Assembly (NCBI RefSeq): GCF_905220565.1 | Contig: NC_059415.1 | Coordinates: 8,732,501-8,796,500, forward strand | DNA length: 64,000 nt | Direction of reading: 5' to 3' | Source of the DNA: Melitaea cinxia | Lineage: Eukaryota; Arthropoda; Insecta; Lepidoptera; Nymphalidae | Shown here: one piece after another, positions 20,915-34,131 of the stretch | Layout of the letters: each line of letters starts with the position of its first letter | Position numbering within the stretch: position 1 is the first letter of the stretch | Notes under the pieces: model-generated | The model's database searches: none | What the model saw: only the letters and a program-made list of their open reading frames with translations | Told to the model about the DNA's origin: nothing | Translations under genes and position numbers: made by a program

Positions 20915-21920
20915 ATCTTTCAAGAGTGATTTATAAACACTGAAAACATTGACTAAAGTATTGTCAAATCTGCATTCAAAACCACTGTGTCCTGTACCTG
21001 ATATACAAAAGAGTGTTGTAGCATTTAGCATCGAAAGCATCTTCCTATTTGAGGATTGAAATGAAAACAAGTAAATTTCACTGGCAATGTCCTTAGTCAT
21101 CATAATTTTTTTGTTCTTTTTTAATAACTTATACTAAGAATATTTACTTTTGAAGGAAAACATAAGAAATATTAAACTGAATACAAAAAACGTACGAAGC
21201 GCGAAATAAAATATAATTTATAAAAATTATGCTAACAACCCATAGCCAGCAGTAGGCGATGGAATGAATTTATTCAGTTCCCATTATTTACATAAAATTA
21301 CCGCATCAGAAGCGTTATCCCTACCCCTATCATATTTTATGTTAGAAAAAATAATTTCCCTTAGAACTGTTATTAATAAATCTTCCTTGAAATAAGTTTT
21401 CTTAAAGAACATTTAGAAAATTTCACACTGAATAGAAATTATATTTTTTTTTCTCATATGCTCTACCAAAATAAAATATGAAACATATTTCACAAAACGA
21501 TTTTTTTTACGCAAAATAGTGAAAATTTCGTTTTTATTAAAGAGTGTTTTTTTTAAGTTCATCTTATTCTTCGTCTATCTCGACGAATTAATAATAATAT
21601 TACTTTGATTATTGTACATATAATGCATTATGACACTTTATAAACTCGATATTTGACCTGAATACTTGAAATTATGGTACATTTTGAGTGTTAAATCCGA
21701 CGAATTACGATCAGAATAACAGGGAATTCTAAATTTTTATTCAAACGAGTTCGCAGAGTAGCTTACGACAATCTCCCATTGAATTGCAATAATAATAATC
21801 ATTCTCTTATCGTTTCGAATAAATTTTATTTGACGATATTGACAATCATATGAATTTCATCTTCAAGATTAACTAACACATGAGTTTTATTTCTTTCCCG
21901 TTGTAATATTAGTAACTTTT
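20915..21920. other. nothing recognised
   Basis: AT-rich, with one 63-codon minus frame (20912..21103) that starts at a repeat boundary and has no motif. Confidence 0.45.
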
Positions 21921-22189
21921 CATTTTTTTTTTATGTCACTAGGTCGGCAAACAAGCTTACGGCTCACCTGATGGTAAACGATTACCGTAGCTTATAGACG
22001 CCTGTAACACCAGAAGCATCGCAAGCGCGTTGCCGACCCAATCCCTAATCCCCCCAGGAGCTCTGGTCACCTTACTCACCAACAGGAACACAATACTGCT
22101 TGAAAACAGTATTATTTTGCTGTGATCTTCTGTAAGGTCGAGGTACTACCCCAGTCGGGCTGCTCCATATTTTGAGCAGGAAATTTCTG
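21921..22189 (-). mobile_element. retroposon of the gaggtagggcacagc family
   Basis: T-run, cactaggtcggcaaacaagc, gctgctccatattttgagca; truncated at gaaatttctgc. Confidence 0.76.
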
Positions 22190-22394
22190 CAAAAATCATT
22201 TCTACGTTTTAGATGTATGTACTTACTTTTAGTAAAATCTTGAATGTATATTAATACTAGCTTTACCATTATATGCTATACGTACGAATAATTCGCACTA
22301 AATAAGTGTAATAATTATAATTTTACAAAATTACAAAAAAAGTATTTATACGTGAGTTGATTTGAAATTGAACGAATAATTTACCGACCGTCAC

Positions 22395-22605
22395 CATATT
22401 GACGTTGAGCCGTTATGTATATAATTTTAATAATTAATTAATTTACGAAAACAAAAGCAATAATAATATTTTTAGTTGTTGAAGCCGGTAGAGCAAGCAG
22501 TTATCTATAAAATGATATATAATTTATGTGGAGTAATAGTGAGGTCTTTCTAAAAAGGGAGGCAAACAGCCTTAGCGTATTAATATATATATATATATAT
22601 ATATG
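22395..22605. repeat. dispersed repeat (copy 2), empty site
   Basis: Inverted copy of 693..1082 without the LINE insert. Ends in a (TA)9 run. Confidence 0.72.
22585..22604. repeat. (AT)n microsatellite
   Basis: About ten AT dinucleotides at the edge of the dispersed repeat. Confidence 0.9.
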
Positions 22606-22764
22606 ATTGCAGTCTACATACATATTATTACTTTGCCCTGTTCAGTTTTTCTTTGTGCGTCTAACAAAATTATTTAGATAAAAACTTTTGTTATAGACGA
22701 TTTTATATAAATGAACAGGCGGGTTACACACCTAACGTCAAAATAATGATTGATAAACCCCATA

Positions 22765-22930
22765 ACCTAGATAGATAGATATCTAAATGGAGAGTCGGTT
22801 TTTTTTTTCGTTGGTTATACTGCAAAAACTACTGAACCGATCGGAATAATACTTATACCATAAGATGCGGCGTGTTTCAGTGAATTTTAGTATATGATAT
22901 GTTGGTGATCACTTATCGTGTAAAAATATG
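22765..22930 (+). repeat. fragment of a Helitron-like repeat
   Basis: Contains gtcggttttttttttcgttgg and aaaactactgaaccgatcgg, as in families 4 and 53040..53210. Ends are not clear. Confidence 0.4.
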
Positions 22931-24030
22931 GGTGGACAGTTGTCGTTATGTCGTATGGGTTAAGTGAAGCAATAGATGTTTTATAAATTTTAAATACTCA
23001 TTTAAGAAAATAACTTATAAATGTGTATAAGTTCGCCGTTGTTCATAAGGACAATAAGTTTCTAACTTAAAAAGAATGAACCGTGTATCAACAGAATTTT
23101 ATTCAAATCCTGTTAACTTGGGGCTTAATTATGTGTCTACGTTATTTAACAAAAATATAATGTGGAAAATTCATACTATATATAATATCCAGTAAATATA
23201 AATTTTTATACACAATGGAATTATTTGATCAATCGAGGATTTAAAGTAATCGAAGTTTTCGTTTCACGGTCAATTTATTTCAAATAACAGATGATGTTTT
23301 GATTGATGAATGGTCATTTTACTCGCGAAGGATTCTTCTGAAATTTAATTTTAGAATTTGATTTATTATTATCGATTATAAATGAAGTAGATATCAATGT
23401 TAATAGAAAAACATTATCAAGGAGTAGAAAACGTCGTATTTTTGTTATTACTTCTTTCATCATTTTAAGGTTTAATGATTAATTTTTACTTCCCAAATAG
23501 TGAAATCCATTGACATAAAAAAAATTAAAAAATTTGAATTTTACGTAAACTTCAATTCCAGAAACGGGGCAATAATAATTTATAACGTAAGGATCTAAGT
23601 ATATAAGTTTGTACCTACTTAAAATTTTCAGCTCTACGAAATATGAATTTCAGAAATCCACAACTTTAGTTAGAGTTTGAATCTATTTCCACTTCTGCGT
23701 ACAAGCGTTTCGTAAAAGTTTCTATTCTTTGTTCAAAACTAGATGTTACTATTAGTTACGTTACGATGACAACGACATAATCGATAAGAGACTCAAAAAA
23801 ACCTTCTCAGAAACATCTTCAGAAAATCTTTGATTTATTGTGGATTGATTGATTCAGTTTATAACTTCTCAATGCTGGGCGAAGACCTCTGCCTGCAACT
23901 CCATTGCAGATTGACGATGACCCCAAGCCAGTAGAGTTTGCTACTACTAAAATAAAAATTAGGATGCTCCTCGACTTAAGTTGAGAAGACCGAAAAGGAT
24001 ATGACCACACCACAAGCACATATTTATATA
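22931..24030. other. nothing firm
   Basis: A possible LINE end near 23850..24010 (aatgctgggcgaagacctct); not long enough to name. Confidence 0.4.
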
Positions 24031-24470
24031 ATTGTGTTTGCTCGCAAACGAAAAAAAACCGACTTCAATCACATCGACGAATAATACAACGTAGACCGAA
24101 AAATAGTCAAGTAACTACGCGTTATCAAAGATTAGTCAATAAGTATTTATCAGGTCTCGATAAAATTTATATGGGACCACATGATAAACATCAGCTTTCG
24201 ATTAAATTAAAAATTACCAAAATCGGTACACCCAGTAAAAAGTTATTGCGAATTTTCGAGAGTTTCCCTCGATTTCTCCAGGATCCCATCATCAGATCCT
24301 GGTTTCCTTATTATGGTAACAAACTAGGGATATCCCCTTTCCACCAAACAAAATTTGTCGAAATCGGTCCACCCGGTCAAAAGTTCTGATGCAACATACC
24401 TACATAAATAAAATAAAAAAAAAAATACAGTCGAATTGAGAACCCCCTCCTTTTTTGGAAGTCGGTTAAC
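24031..24470 (-). repeat. AACCGACTTC-family repeat
   Basis: Minus copy from aattgtgtttgctcgcaaac to ttttggaagtcggttaac; one internal unit is deleted. Confidence 0.8.
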
Positions 24471-24834
24471 AAAAACAAACATCTGCAACGAGGGGGATTT
24501 AAATCTGGGGCTGATGTCGTTTTAAGCGCCTACACGCAATTAAGCAAGAATATTCGTCATAAAAATCTTCATTCTATGTGAGTTAAACAACAACGTCAAA
24601 CTGTAAGTACTAATACTTTCACTACTTCTACTACTTTTTTATTTATTGTATTTATTATTCTACTTGCCTTTTTAAGCTGTAAGACGAAAACCAGAAGTGA
24701 CAACACAAAATAACGAAATTATTCATATATGTAAGCAATATATTGTACTTAAATGACCATTCAAATTAGGGATATTTATTTGAGTTACAGATTACTCTTC
24801 TATTTATTTTTTAATTATTAAAATAAAACTTCTT

Positions 24835-25045
24835 TACGCGCGCTTGACTTAGGGAGTAAGTTGGTGAAAGGGTGACGAAAGCGTTACGAAAAGTGTGATC
24901 CGGCAAGGTGAACGGATCAAGAGAGAAAGGTGCGAGAACACATTTTCTTTCTCTCTTTCTCTCATAGCCAGTTACGTTTCGTATATCTAAGACATAGTGC
25001 AGGCCTATTGTGCAGAAGTTTTACTTCAGTCGTGTGGTATAAAGC
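24835..25045 (-). repeat. agcgtacg/cttactcc repeat (copy 1 of 3)
   Basis: ttctttacgcgcgcttgact ... aacacattttctttctctct ... ttacgtttcgtatatctaag. Matches the reverse complement of 41770..41990 and 45362..45585. Family not recognised. Confidence 0.7.
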
Positions 25046-26858
25046 ACACTACATATAGATTGATTTTTTGTTCTACTTATTGCGGACTACGATTTATGAT
25101 GCCTATACGATTGATACTCTTTTAAATTGGCATAGAAATGACATTATCTAATATAAAACATCTCGTGTCACCATAGAGTTATTTATTACAAATAGTTTGG
25201 CAATACGCTACAAATACAAACACACATCAATGCATAAATAACATAAATTATATCTACATACGGTTGAATTATCAATTACTTTTGTAAATAAATTGTCAAT
25301 CGACTATTTGACTAAAAATTAAGCTTTAATTTACCCTAACCTCCTAAATGTACACTATATAATAGTGGTTTTGGAGAGCAGGTGATTTAATAACTTCTAA
25401 TTAATAATAAATACTTATGCCTAGGTATTTCGGACATTGTTGTGATGCAAAAGCGCCGAAAGTGTATGATGGTAGGAAATAACTTGTACATTTTTTGGAA
25501 TGATTTTTAAACTTAACCTATTAAAATCCTTTTGTTCATTATATGTATCTAGAAATATCTAGATATCATTAGCCTTTAAAATCTAGATCTTTGCGGACGA
25601 AGCCGTGATAAAAGCTAGTTGTATACAAATCTAAAGATAGCAATCAATGCCTACCCCAAAGAAAATAGAAGTAATATCTTCATTGACAGCGGCGCCACCG
25701 GCGCGCTCATTTCCATTCAAAAGCAATTTATTGTTTGCTTTGCCACTGATAATTCTAAAGGCTTATTGAATGCGTTTGTGTTTGAGAATGGAGTAAGAAA
25801 TAAAAAATTTCTGACTCTTTCGTCTATTGTTCTTCTAATTATCTACGTTTTAAATTGAACTTGAATTAAACTGCATTTTGTATAACAGTTTGTTTGTTAA
25901 TTTGTCTTTTAAAATAACTTAGCGCTGGCTCCCTGTATGATCAATGCCATTTATTGTAGCGTCCATTTGAATGTCAATTTATATAACTTTTGAAAGGTTC
26001 GTGGTTAAACTACAATTCACATATAAAATGGGATAGTTAAAATATTTATTGTCAATCGTTACGAGTATCTGATATTTCAGTGCTATTTCAAGCTTCGAAA
26101 ACACGGGTATGTATACGTGTAATACGCACGTCAGGGATGGTATTATAGTTAGTTATTTAGTGCGCAAAGGTTTGCAAAATATTCTCCTTATTTAAACTAT
26201 AAACACAACTCGTTTTGCTTATATATCAATTCAAAAATTTGAACACTGATATTGAAAATACTACTTTGAATTATTAATTTACAAGTGTACCTCTCTAACT
26301 TTGTTTTTAAATGATATAAAATATGCGATATGCTATATTATGTAATATTATGTTATGATGGAATTTATAACGACTGACATAATTTTTAATAGAATAACTG
26401 CAGAGTTTCATACCGATTCTTCTACGCAGAATCTACATTCTGAATTGGTGGTTGCTTTCCAAATTCGAAGACATAAACCATTATTCAATTTTCAATTACA
26501 AATATTCACAAAATTTGTAAAATGATTCAAAATCTTTTTAAAACTTAAAAAAACAAAGATTTTTTTTATCATTATTAAGATACAGACAAATGAGTCATCG
26601 AGTAAGGATATTTTATTGTTAAATAATGAATAATGAGATGTACCTTTAAATTAATAATGCGTATTGATCCATTATATATGACTTAAAAGTGAATAATTTA
26701 GATAATATTACACAATTTACTATTTACATCATTCTATGTTGTAATCTAATTTGAGATAATATAATTTCGCATCAAACATTTGTGTCAATCAAATACCTAC
26801 AGGTTTCATTGTTACTGTAAATTATTAGTTATCATTCTAATCTAAAGATTAAAATCAA
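25046..26858. other. nothing recognised
   Basis: One 79-codon frame (25619..25858) with no supporting features. Confidence 0.45.
25560..25622 (+). repeat. Helitron-like 3' end fragment
   Basis: tttgcggacgaagccgtgataaaagCTAG|T matches the 3' ends of these elements; the rest is absent. Confidence 0.5.
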
Positions 26859-27145
26859 TCTAATATATAAAATTCTCCTCCGAAACGGCTTGACAGATTC
26901 TCGTCAAATTTTGTGGCATATTTGGGTAGGTCTGAGAATCAAACAACATCTATTTTTCGTCACCCTAAATGTTAAGGGTAGTTCACCCCTAATTTTTTTT
27001 AATTTTTAGATAAATTATTTATTTTTTATTTTATTATGATTTGGCGTTGAAAATACATACATCCCTAAATTTTTCACCCAAATACCAGCAACTCTTATTT
27101 TTAAATAGCGTTTAGCGGCAAGACGACGTTTGCGGAGTCAGCTAG
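26859..27145 (+). mobile_element. Helitron-like element (family 2)
   Basis: A|TCTAATATATAAAATTCTC ... gtcagCTAG|T, 287 bp, with the cgaaacggcttgacagattctc block. These are the TC start, CTAG end and A/T target of Helitrons. Noncoding. Confidence 0.78.
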
Positions 27146-27242
27146 TATAATTTTGTCTGGGCTAATCTTCGAAACTAATGGTACAATCTTAATGAAATAT
27201 CGCACAGATATCTAGCTTTGTTCAACTTAACATATATAAATA

Positions 27243-27399
27243 ATACTTCTCTTACTGTGTTGTGATCCTGTAGGTCGTAAGGTAGCTAGTTCCTGGGGAT
27301 GTGGTGGTGTTGCAAGTATCCATAAGCTATGATAATCTCTTACCATCAAGTGAGACGTACGTTTGTTTGTCACCCTAGTGGTATAAAACAAAAACAATT
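27243..27399 (+). repeat. retroposon partial copy (gaggtagggcacagc family)
   Basis: 3' half only: ctgtgttgtgatcctgtagg, aatctcttaccatcaagtg, tttgtttgtcaccctagtgg, A-rich end. Confidence 0.65.
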
Positions 27400-27721
27400 T
27401 AAGGGCAGATGTAAATATATACACTTAAATTGATTTTATTTTTGTTACCTAGTTATACCAAAATGAAGTTTTACGTACAAATAATAATTGAGCAAAAGAA
27501 AGTTTATCTAAAGTAAGGACTTCATCTTACAACTTTAAAAACAAATAAATCATTATTTGAAAGTTCACGACTACGTTTACCCAAGTATTATCATTTAGAA
27601 AGTAACATTTCTTATGAATTATTATTGTTTACATGTTGTTTTATTTGATAAACGATAAGAAATAAACTCGTTATACATTGAAATACCATATTGTCATTTG
27701 TGTTTCGATGTAATTATGTTT
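27400..27721. other. nothing recognised
   Basis: AT-rich, between two copies of one retroposon family. Confidence 0.45.
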
Positions 27722-27991
27722 TCACTGAGGTAGGGTACAGAAGGAATATCTTACGCAAAATTTGGAGCAAACCGACTGAGGTAATAACTCAACCATGCAA
27801 AAATTGACAGCCAAATAATATCTGATCTCACGTGTTATTTTGTTTCTGTTGTGAGTATAACAGCTAAAACTCCTGAGTAGTTACGGAGCAGACGCCTGGT
27901 CGGTCTTGGTGTAGCTGGCTTCCACAAGCTATGGTAACCACTCATAAAATGTTGATTTCTGCTGGTTTGCCACCCTAGTAGATATAAAAAC
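27722..27991 (+). mobile_element. retroposon of the gaggtagggcacagc family, diverged
   Basis: cactgaggtagggtacagaa, aaatttggagcaaaccgact, ggtttgccaccctagtagat, A-rich end. More diverged than the 17033 copy. Confidence 0.68.
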
Positions 27992-28539
27992 ACTATTATG
28001 ATTTAATGTTTTATAGTAAAGCTATATTTCTGCAACATTATTTTCGATTAAATATTTTGACTTTAATTTCCTCTCTCGTATGTGACTAAATTTCGAAATA
28101 GGTATTAAGTAGCTCTGTTATTGTTTCGCCATGAGCAGCCAAAAAATAGACATACAGTTTAAAAACACAGTTATGTATATATATGTATTATATATTTTAA
28201 ATATTAATCCTAAAATACTTCTTCAAACGATTTTTCACCATATATTTTACCAATTTAGTGCGACCATAGCTTCAATATTAGTATAGATAAAATTCTTAAT
28301 AAATGGGCCTTCTCCTTCAAATATTTACCGAATTGGATGAGCAGTTTGGAGACGACGTTTACAAACAAACGAATAAAGTGTTCATAATATAATATCAGTA
28401 AAGATAGTCTATACTTGCTTAAATACACTGGACCTCAAGGAAAAAAGTCTAACCGACTTTTCCGATATTTCACAAGCCGAATCAATTTACCGAAAATTTC
28501 TATTTCTTCGAATTCACCTTTTTTACGTGGGGAAAATCC
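27992..28539. other. nothing firm
   Basis: A decayed Helitron-like piece may lie at 28260..28380 (caaatatttaccgaattgga). Confidence 0.35.
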
Positions 28540-28690
28540 ATCATGGATACCATGCGCTAGCGCGGGGGCGCCAAAGGGTTATGTCAGACTCCTACTGACT
28601 AAAAAACCACCACGTGTGAGCAGTCTTCCGCCTGGGGCGAGATGGGCTCGCGCTAACATTCGCTACCTCTCTTCGAATCATCTGACCTAA
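28540..28690 (+). repeat. LINE-like coding fragment
   Basis: A GC-rich block in AT-rich DNA (ccaccacgtgtgagcagtct, cgcctggggcgagatggg) with an open frame reading LLTKKPPRVSSLPPGARWARA. I take it as the end of a retroelement frame from its composition and codon-like texture; the family is not recognised. Confidence 0.35.
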
Positions 28691-29479
28691 CTGTATGAAA
28701 TAATAACCAAATCAAAAAATGTATAATACCACATAAAATAATATATAAAACATTTTTATTAATTTTTGATAATTGTATAAAAAACTGAAACGGTAAAATA
28801 AAATTCAAATCAATCCAGGTCCAGTTTAGTTGATTGCTGAGTCCTAAATTAGGCAATTACCGTCTCTTCCTAGTCTAAACTTTTTAAACCGTTATTAACT
28901 TTTTAAAATAATATTTTTTTAATTTTTTTAAAACGAGTTAATATACGTCCTGTGTCTGCTTTCATTTACAAAATTCGTTACAGAAACATCTGATTGTGTG
29001 CGATTAGCCTTAGTAAGACAGATCGATACAAGATCAGAATTTAGATCACGTTCAAGATTGTCAAGCGAACGAGTCGTTTTATATCCTTCCTGGTTACCAT
29101 CTGTGACTCGAAAAATATGAGATTATAAGGTTATAAAGAGTATATAAGCGGACATTTAGTAAAAGTTTGATACCTTCGCAGCAGTAGTGGTATATATTAA
29201 GAGTGCCATTCCACATATTTGTGATTATTTTTTAAAATTTATTTATCTTTTGTATCGTTTCATTCAAATATACATCGGAAAATAAGACTTTTTTTATCTA
29301 TTTTGTTAAGAATTTTTTTTTATTTTTTATATTATTTTGGGGTAAGTTAGTATACATAAGCAATTTTTACTATAATACGTTTTTTTTTTTGTTTCGCATT
29401 ATTTAGTTACTTTATAATTAAGGTCCATAGTCCATAGATATTCATTGGCCTTAATCCGTCTATTGCAAATGATTTAGAC
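28691..29479. other. nothing recognised
   Basis: AT-rich with T-runs. Confidence 0.45.
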
Positions 29480-29845
29480 AGAGTTAGTAAGACACTGTGT
29501 CGCCTAGGACACTCTTCAGGAAAACGCAGAGTTGCCTAAGCTCTGCGCCACCCTCTTGACCTCACTGGCTAGGCCCACAGGAACGACAAGTCGATACGTG
29601 TGGAGCCAGTTCGGCTGCAGGAGTCTTTTTCATTTTAGAGCTATGCCACGAATGCTTGACGGAGACCCCATTCCGGGTTTCAAATGAAGTTTTCTTCTTT
29701 CTTCTCCAGAACCCTGATGATTTTGAGCCAGGTTTATCCCTCGGTCGCCTTTTACGACCCCCACGGGAAGAAAGGGGGTGGTGCTATCCTACTCGGCCAA
29801 CACCACACGGCATTGCCATAGATATTAGGGAACAAGAAATATAGA
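29480..29845 (+). repeat. LINE-related repeat
   Basis: Carries cggagaccccattccgggtt and cgaccccca cgggaagaaagg-type blocks typical of lepidopteran LINE 3' regions and related to, but different from, the previous family. The open frame 29656..29844 is inside it. Confidence 0.5.
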
Positions 29846-30184
29846 GTATGTAGTTAACAGATTAACGGGTTAACATAATAAATACAACGTTAATTAAAAG
29901 GTAGGAATTAAATAAGGTACAGATACACTATAAAGTTTATAACTTTTGTTTGTTATTTGTTGCATGTACACAAAAAATTCAAATAAATAGATAAACTATA
30001 TCAAAAAAAAAAAATTTAAAAAAAATTGCATAATATTAACTTATTTTGTATAATTTTAAACAAATTAGAATATAAGTAAATGGTAAATGTCTGTTATAGT
30101 AGAAGATAATTAGGCTAAATTCGTTACTACGTCCTGTTACTTTTGTCTTCCTTTTGTTATTTACGATCAATGTGCTTGTACATA

Positions 30185-30526
30185 ATTGGAACTGATTTTG
30201 ATAATTCTTTTTTTGTTGGAATGGAGATATCCTAAGTGTGGTATGATAAGGAAACCAAAATCTGATGATAGGATCCCAGAGAAATCGAGGGAAACCCTCG
30301 AAAATAACTTTTTAGTGGGTGAACCGATTTTGATGATTTCTAATTTAATCGAAAGTCGGTGTTTATCAGGTGGTCACGTTTAAATTTCCTCAAGATCTGA
30401 TTACAACTTTTGGAGTAATCTTTGATAATGCGTATTTACTTGACCAATTTTTCGTCTACCTACGTTGTATTATTTGTCGATGTAATTGAAGTCGGTTTTT
30501 TTCGTTTGCCAGCAAACACAATTATT
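30185..30526 (+). repeat. AACCGACTTC-family repeat, 5' part missing
   Basis: Retains the ggaaaccaaaatctgatgat and gtcggtttttttcg parts and the gccagcaaac end. Confidence 0.74.
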
Positions 30527-30704
30527 ATTAAATAAATGATATTATTTTATTTGTAATGTCTAATTCGGTATTCACATATAGCAAATATTTGTATTGATAA
30601 CAGAAATATTTAGTGTCTGGGTGTTTGCACTGCTTTTCTTAACTCCTACCCAGTATGTACATGTATGTATGTAGGAGGCCGTTATTATACTTAATTTTAT
30701 TCAT

Positions 30705-31026
30705 CATTACAGGCTATACAGTCCATTGCTGGACATAGGCCTCCACAAGTTTACGCCAAAAATAACGTGAACTCATGTGCTTTGCCCATAGTCACCACGC
30801 TGGGCAGGCGGGTTGGTGACCGCAGGGCTGGCTTTGTCGCACCGAAGACGCTGCTGCCCGTCTTCGGTCTGTGTATTTCAAAGCCAGCAGTTGGATGGTT
30901 ATCGCGCCACCGGTCGGCTTTATACGTTCCAAGGTGGTAGGGGAACTGTGTTATCCCTTAGTTTCCTCTTACGACACCCACGGGAAGAGAGGGGGTGGCT
31001 ATATTCTTTAGTACCGTAGCCACACA
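30705..31026 (-). mobile_element. LINE 3'-end copy (cagcagcgtcttcgg family)
   Basis: Same family as 12357..12688 on the minus strand, nearly full, ending at gtggctacggtactaaag. Its conserved sequence creates an apparent plus-strand frame that is not a gene. Confidence 0.78.
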
Positions 31027-31335
31027 GAACAACAACAACAAACAGTACAGCCAATTTTATTGATTGACTACTAATTTATCCCAATTATAATTATCAACCA
31101 GAACACCGAAATTGGGGTCGTTTCTCGTTAGTTCTTTACTTAATAGATTGTGTTTCAGTGTTTTTGAAATATTATAATAATTACGCGTGTATATTGCTAT
31201 AGAATTTATGTTTGCGAAGTCTAGTATAACATAGGGGAAATTAAATTAGTTTGCTTATCCGAAATTATCCGAGATAAATTTTTGCGTGAAATGTTGACAT
31301 GAGTAAATAATTATAATACTGGATGCTTATTTTCA

Positions 31336-31557
31336 TTACAGCCTATACAGTCCACTGCTGAACATAGGCCTCCACAAGTTTACGCCAAAAATAACGTGAA
31401 CTCATGTGTTTTGCCCATAGTCACTACCCTGGGTTGGTGACCGCAGTACTAGCTTTGTCGCACCGAAGACGCTGCTGCCCGTCTTCGGCCTGTGTATTTC
31501 AAAGCCAGCAGTTGGATGGTTATCCCGCCATCGGTCGGCTTCTTAAGTTCCAAGGTG
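31336..31557 (-). mobile_element. LINE 3'-end copy, partial
   Basis: Minus-strand copy with the cagcagcgtcttcggtgcgac core; the cttcccgtggg part is missing. Confidence 0.75.
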
Positions 31558-31667
31558 GATGCTTGTTTTAAATATAACAAATTAAGTATGTTTGTTCGCA
31601 AACGAAAAAATTAAAACGAAATATTTCAAAAGTACTCGTCATATCTCGATTAAATTGATTTGTTGTT

Positions 31668-31892
31668 ACAATGGTTGGTGGATGTATTATTCTCTACTAT
31701 GAGTAACTATTACTATCAGGTGTCAATGATAAAAACTGGGACCGAATGCTTAACGTGCTCTCCGAGACACGGTGGGGAAACCCACGAGGACAGACAACCA
31801 GACCGGGAAGAAACATTTGTACAAATACAAATATCCATTCCGAGCGGGAATCGAACCTGTAATCGCAGCGTGCACACGCCACTACGCTTCAG
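31668..31892 (-). mobile_element. tRNA-derived SINE, truncated and diverged copy
   Basis: Shares the ctatgagtaac...tgctctccgagacacggtgggg body and a box B-like ggttcgattcccgctc. The 3' third is missing. It abuts a second, fuller copy in the same orientation. Confidence 0.8.
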
Positions 31893-32232
31893 CCTGTAAT
31901 ATCCCACTACTGGGCATAGGCCTCTTTCCCCATGTAGGAGAAGGATCAGAGCTTAATCCACTACGCTGCTCCAATGCGGGTTGGCGGATATATTCCCTAC
32001 TACGAGTAACGATCGCTATCAGGTGTACACGATAACAACCGGGACCGACGGCTTAGCGTGCTCTCCGAGGCACGGTGGGGAGACCCACAAGGACTGCACA
32101 AACACCCAGACCACGGCAAACACCTGTATGGCCAATACAAATGTTTATCATGTGCGGAGATCGAACCCGCAACCGCCAACGCACAGGCACAATCCATGGC
32201 TGTAACTGTTGCGGCAACGCGGCGTCACGCAC
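31889..32232 (-). mobile_element. tRNA-derived SINE
   Basis: Minus strand gtgacgccgcgttgccgcaac head, GGGTTCGATCTCC box B, and the full body to cctgtaatatcccactactgg. In tandem with the previous entry. Confidence 0.88.
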
Positions 32233-32261
32233 ACACACCAGAGCGATATTTTGAAGTTACA

Positions 32262-32312
32262 CACAAAAAAATAGTCGAATTGAGAACCCCCTCCTTTCTT
32301 TCGAGTCAGTTA
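32262..32312 (-). repeat. AACCGACTTC-family terminal fragment
   Basis: atagtcgaattgagaacccc then ctttcgagtcagttaaaaac; only the terminal 50 bp is left. Confidence 0.6.
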
Positions 32313-33081
32313 AAAACGACTAAGACATAATATCAGTAACATTTCAACAGAATTAACTTATTATTTACAAAACGAGACTCGTGTAGCAAACTTATCTTGG
32401 ATATCTAAACACAAAAAGTATATTTTCCCTAAACGTTGTTCAAGTAAATGTTTAGAACTAACACACGATTTCAGTTACATTACATTGAAGGCGTAAGTGT
32501 TAAAACTGTACCAAATTATTCGTATTTGTTAATTCAAAACTATATTTAGTTTATTTCTTTTATTTAGATAACGTTTCATTGTGTTTACGAGCCTATAAAA
32601 ATTTAAAACATTTTTGTTATGATCGAAAATAGCAAAGCGAATCATTTTCTGAAAATAGCTTTTTTAACAATTTGTCGCTGTTATCATATTCACTTTTTAA
32701 GTTGCATTCAAATATCTATATATAAATACGTGAAGCAAATACTTTTTACCTCTTTTTATGAAAATTGCGCGGATGGAGGAGTATGGAATTTCGTACACTT
32801 ATAGTTTAGATAGATAAGGAGTGCTTCTGCACTAATTTTTTTTTTAATTATGCAAAAATATATTAAATCGATTATAAAAAAAAAAACATTACACACACTA
32901 CCTATTTGAAATACATATGTATATTATACTATTTTGTTGATTATCAAAGTCTATAGTCGAATTGAAATTTTTAAAAAAAGGTTCTTTATGTTCATTATTT
33001 TTTGGTTTCTTGTAATTTAAATGGTCGAATTTCGACCACTGGGCGACAACTACTAGATGCTTAAAAGTCAACCACCTTAAA
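32313..33081. other. nothing recognised
   Basis: AT-rich; a 61-codon frame at 32619..32804 has no motif. Confidence 0.45.
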
Positions 33082-33280
33082 TCTATACTATGATTTTATT
33101 TTTTGTTTGCATTGAATAGGTTCCGAAACTACTGAACCGATTTGAAAAATTCTTTTACTGTTGGGAAGCCACACTATCCGCGGATGACACAGGTTGTATT
33201 ATATTTTCAAAAAAATCAGGGGAAAAAAATATTTTGAATTTTTTGTTAAATAGTCGTGCGAAGCCGAGGCGGGATGCTAG
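33082..33280 (+). mobile_element. Helitron-like element (family 4)
   Basis: A|TCTATACTATGATTTTATTT ... gggatgCTAG|T, 199 bp, with a gaaactactgaaccgatttg block. Noncoding. It lies 0.9 kb upstream of UGT gene 1. Confidence 0.7.
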
Positions 33281-33334
33281 TAATTTATAATTTGTGAGCT
33301 ATTAACTGAATATTATTATACTATATTGAATTAT

Positions 33335-33410
33335 TGAGGTAGGGCACAGAATTAGACATGCTCCTTAAAATTTGGAGCAATCCGTCTGGGGAATTACTTC
33401 AACTTTAACT
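33335..33410 (+). repeat. retroposon fragment (gaggtagggcacagc family)
   Basis: ttgaggtagggcacagaatt then aaaatttggagcaatccgtc; only the first 75 bp is left. Confidence 0.6.
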
Positions 33411-34131
33411 TCTCTCATAACTCTTCATGCAAGTAATTCAGATTAAAATTTTCAATCAGTTGAATTCTGCATTCTTTTTCCTAAAAAAAAAATTCGTAGT
33501 AACTTAATTTATTTTCTTTGCTTACTCGATTTGAAAGATATCATATATTTTTCTTGGGAATATACAAATTGTATTAATGAAATTATAATATTCATCCTTA
33601 AATCTAAGATATTTATTTTACAACTGCAATATCCATCTGGTTTCTTCTTCTGATTCAATTTGTTATAAGCTGCTACCATTAGTAAGTGTCTCACATACCT
33701 AATTGTTCTTTAATTACATCGTCACTAACTTGTGATAAGGATGTAATAGAGTTGTATCATATGAGGCACGCTTCACCAGCGTGAGAAACGGTAACACTGT
33801 TAAATAGGTACGATTAACGAGACCGCTAATGATAAATCGGTATGTAGATTAGATTTTTATACACATTATGATGTAAATTATAAGTTAAAAATTATTCAGC
33901 GACAGTGGTAGACGGTCGCGCACTACGACGTGTATTTAGTGTCTTAATTACAAAACGACAATAGAAACAGAATAGATTTTTAAGTTACGTCTGCTGCAAT
34001 ATTAGTGATTTTTTTCTGATATTTCATTTCCTATCATACAACAAAACTTCAAGGGAGTATTTATATGGCGAATAGTAATTAAATTAACAATGAAATAAAG
34101 GAGATATAATATTATCAGATAGCTTGGACTG
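33411..34131. other. upstream region of UGT gene 1
   Basis: No repeat recognised. Any enhancer or non-coding first exon would lie here; none can be named. Confidence 0.4.

Noticed and set aside
25619..25858. 79-codon frame with FIDSGATGALIS, like a retropepsin site
   Set aside because: Short, no surrounding gag or RT, codons not supported; the DSG match can be chance.
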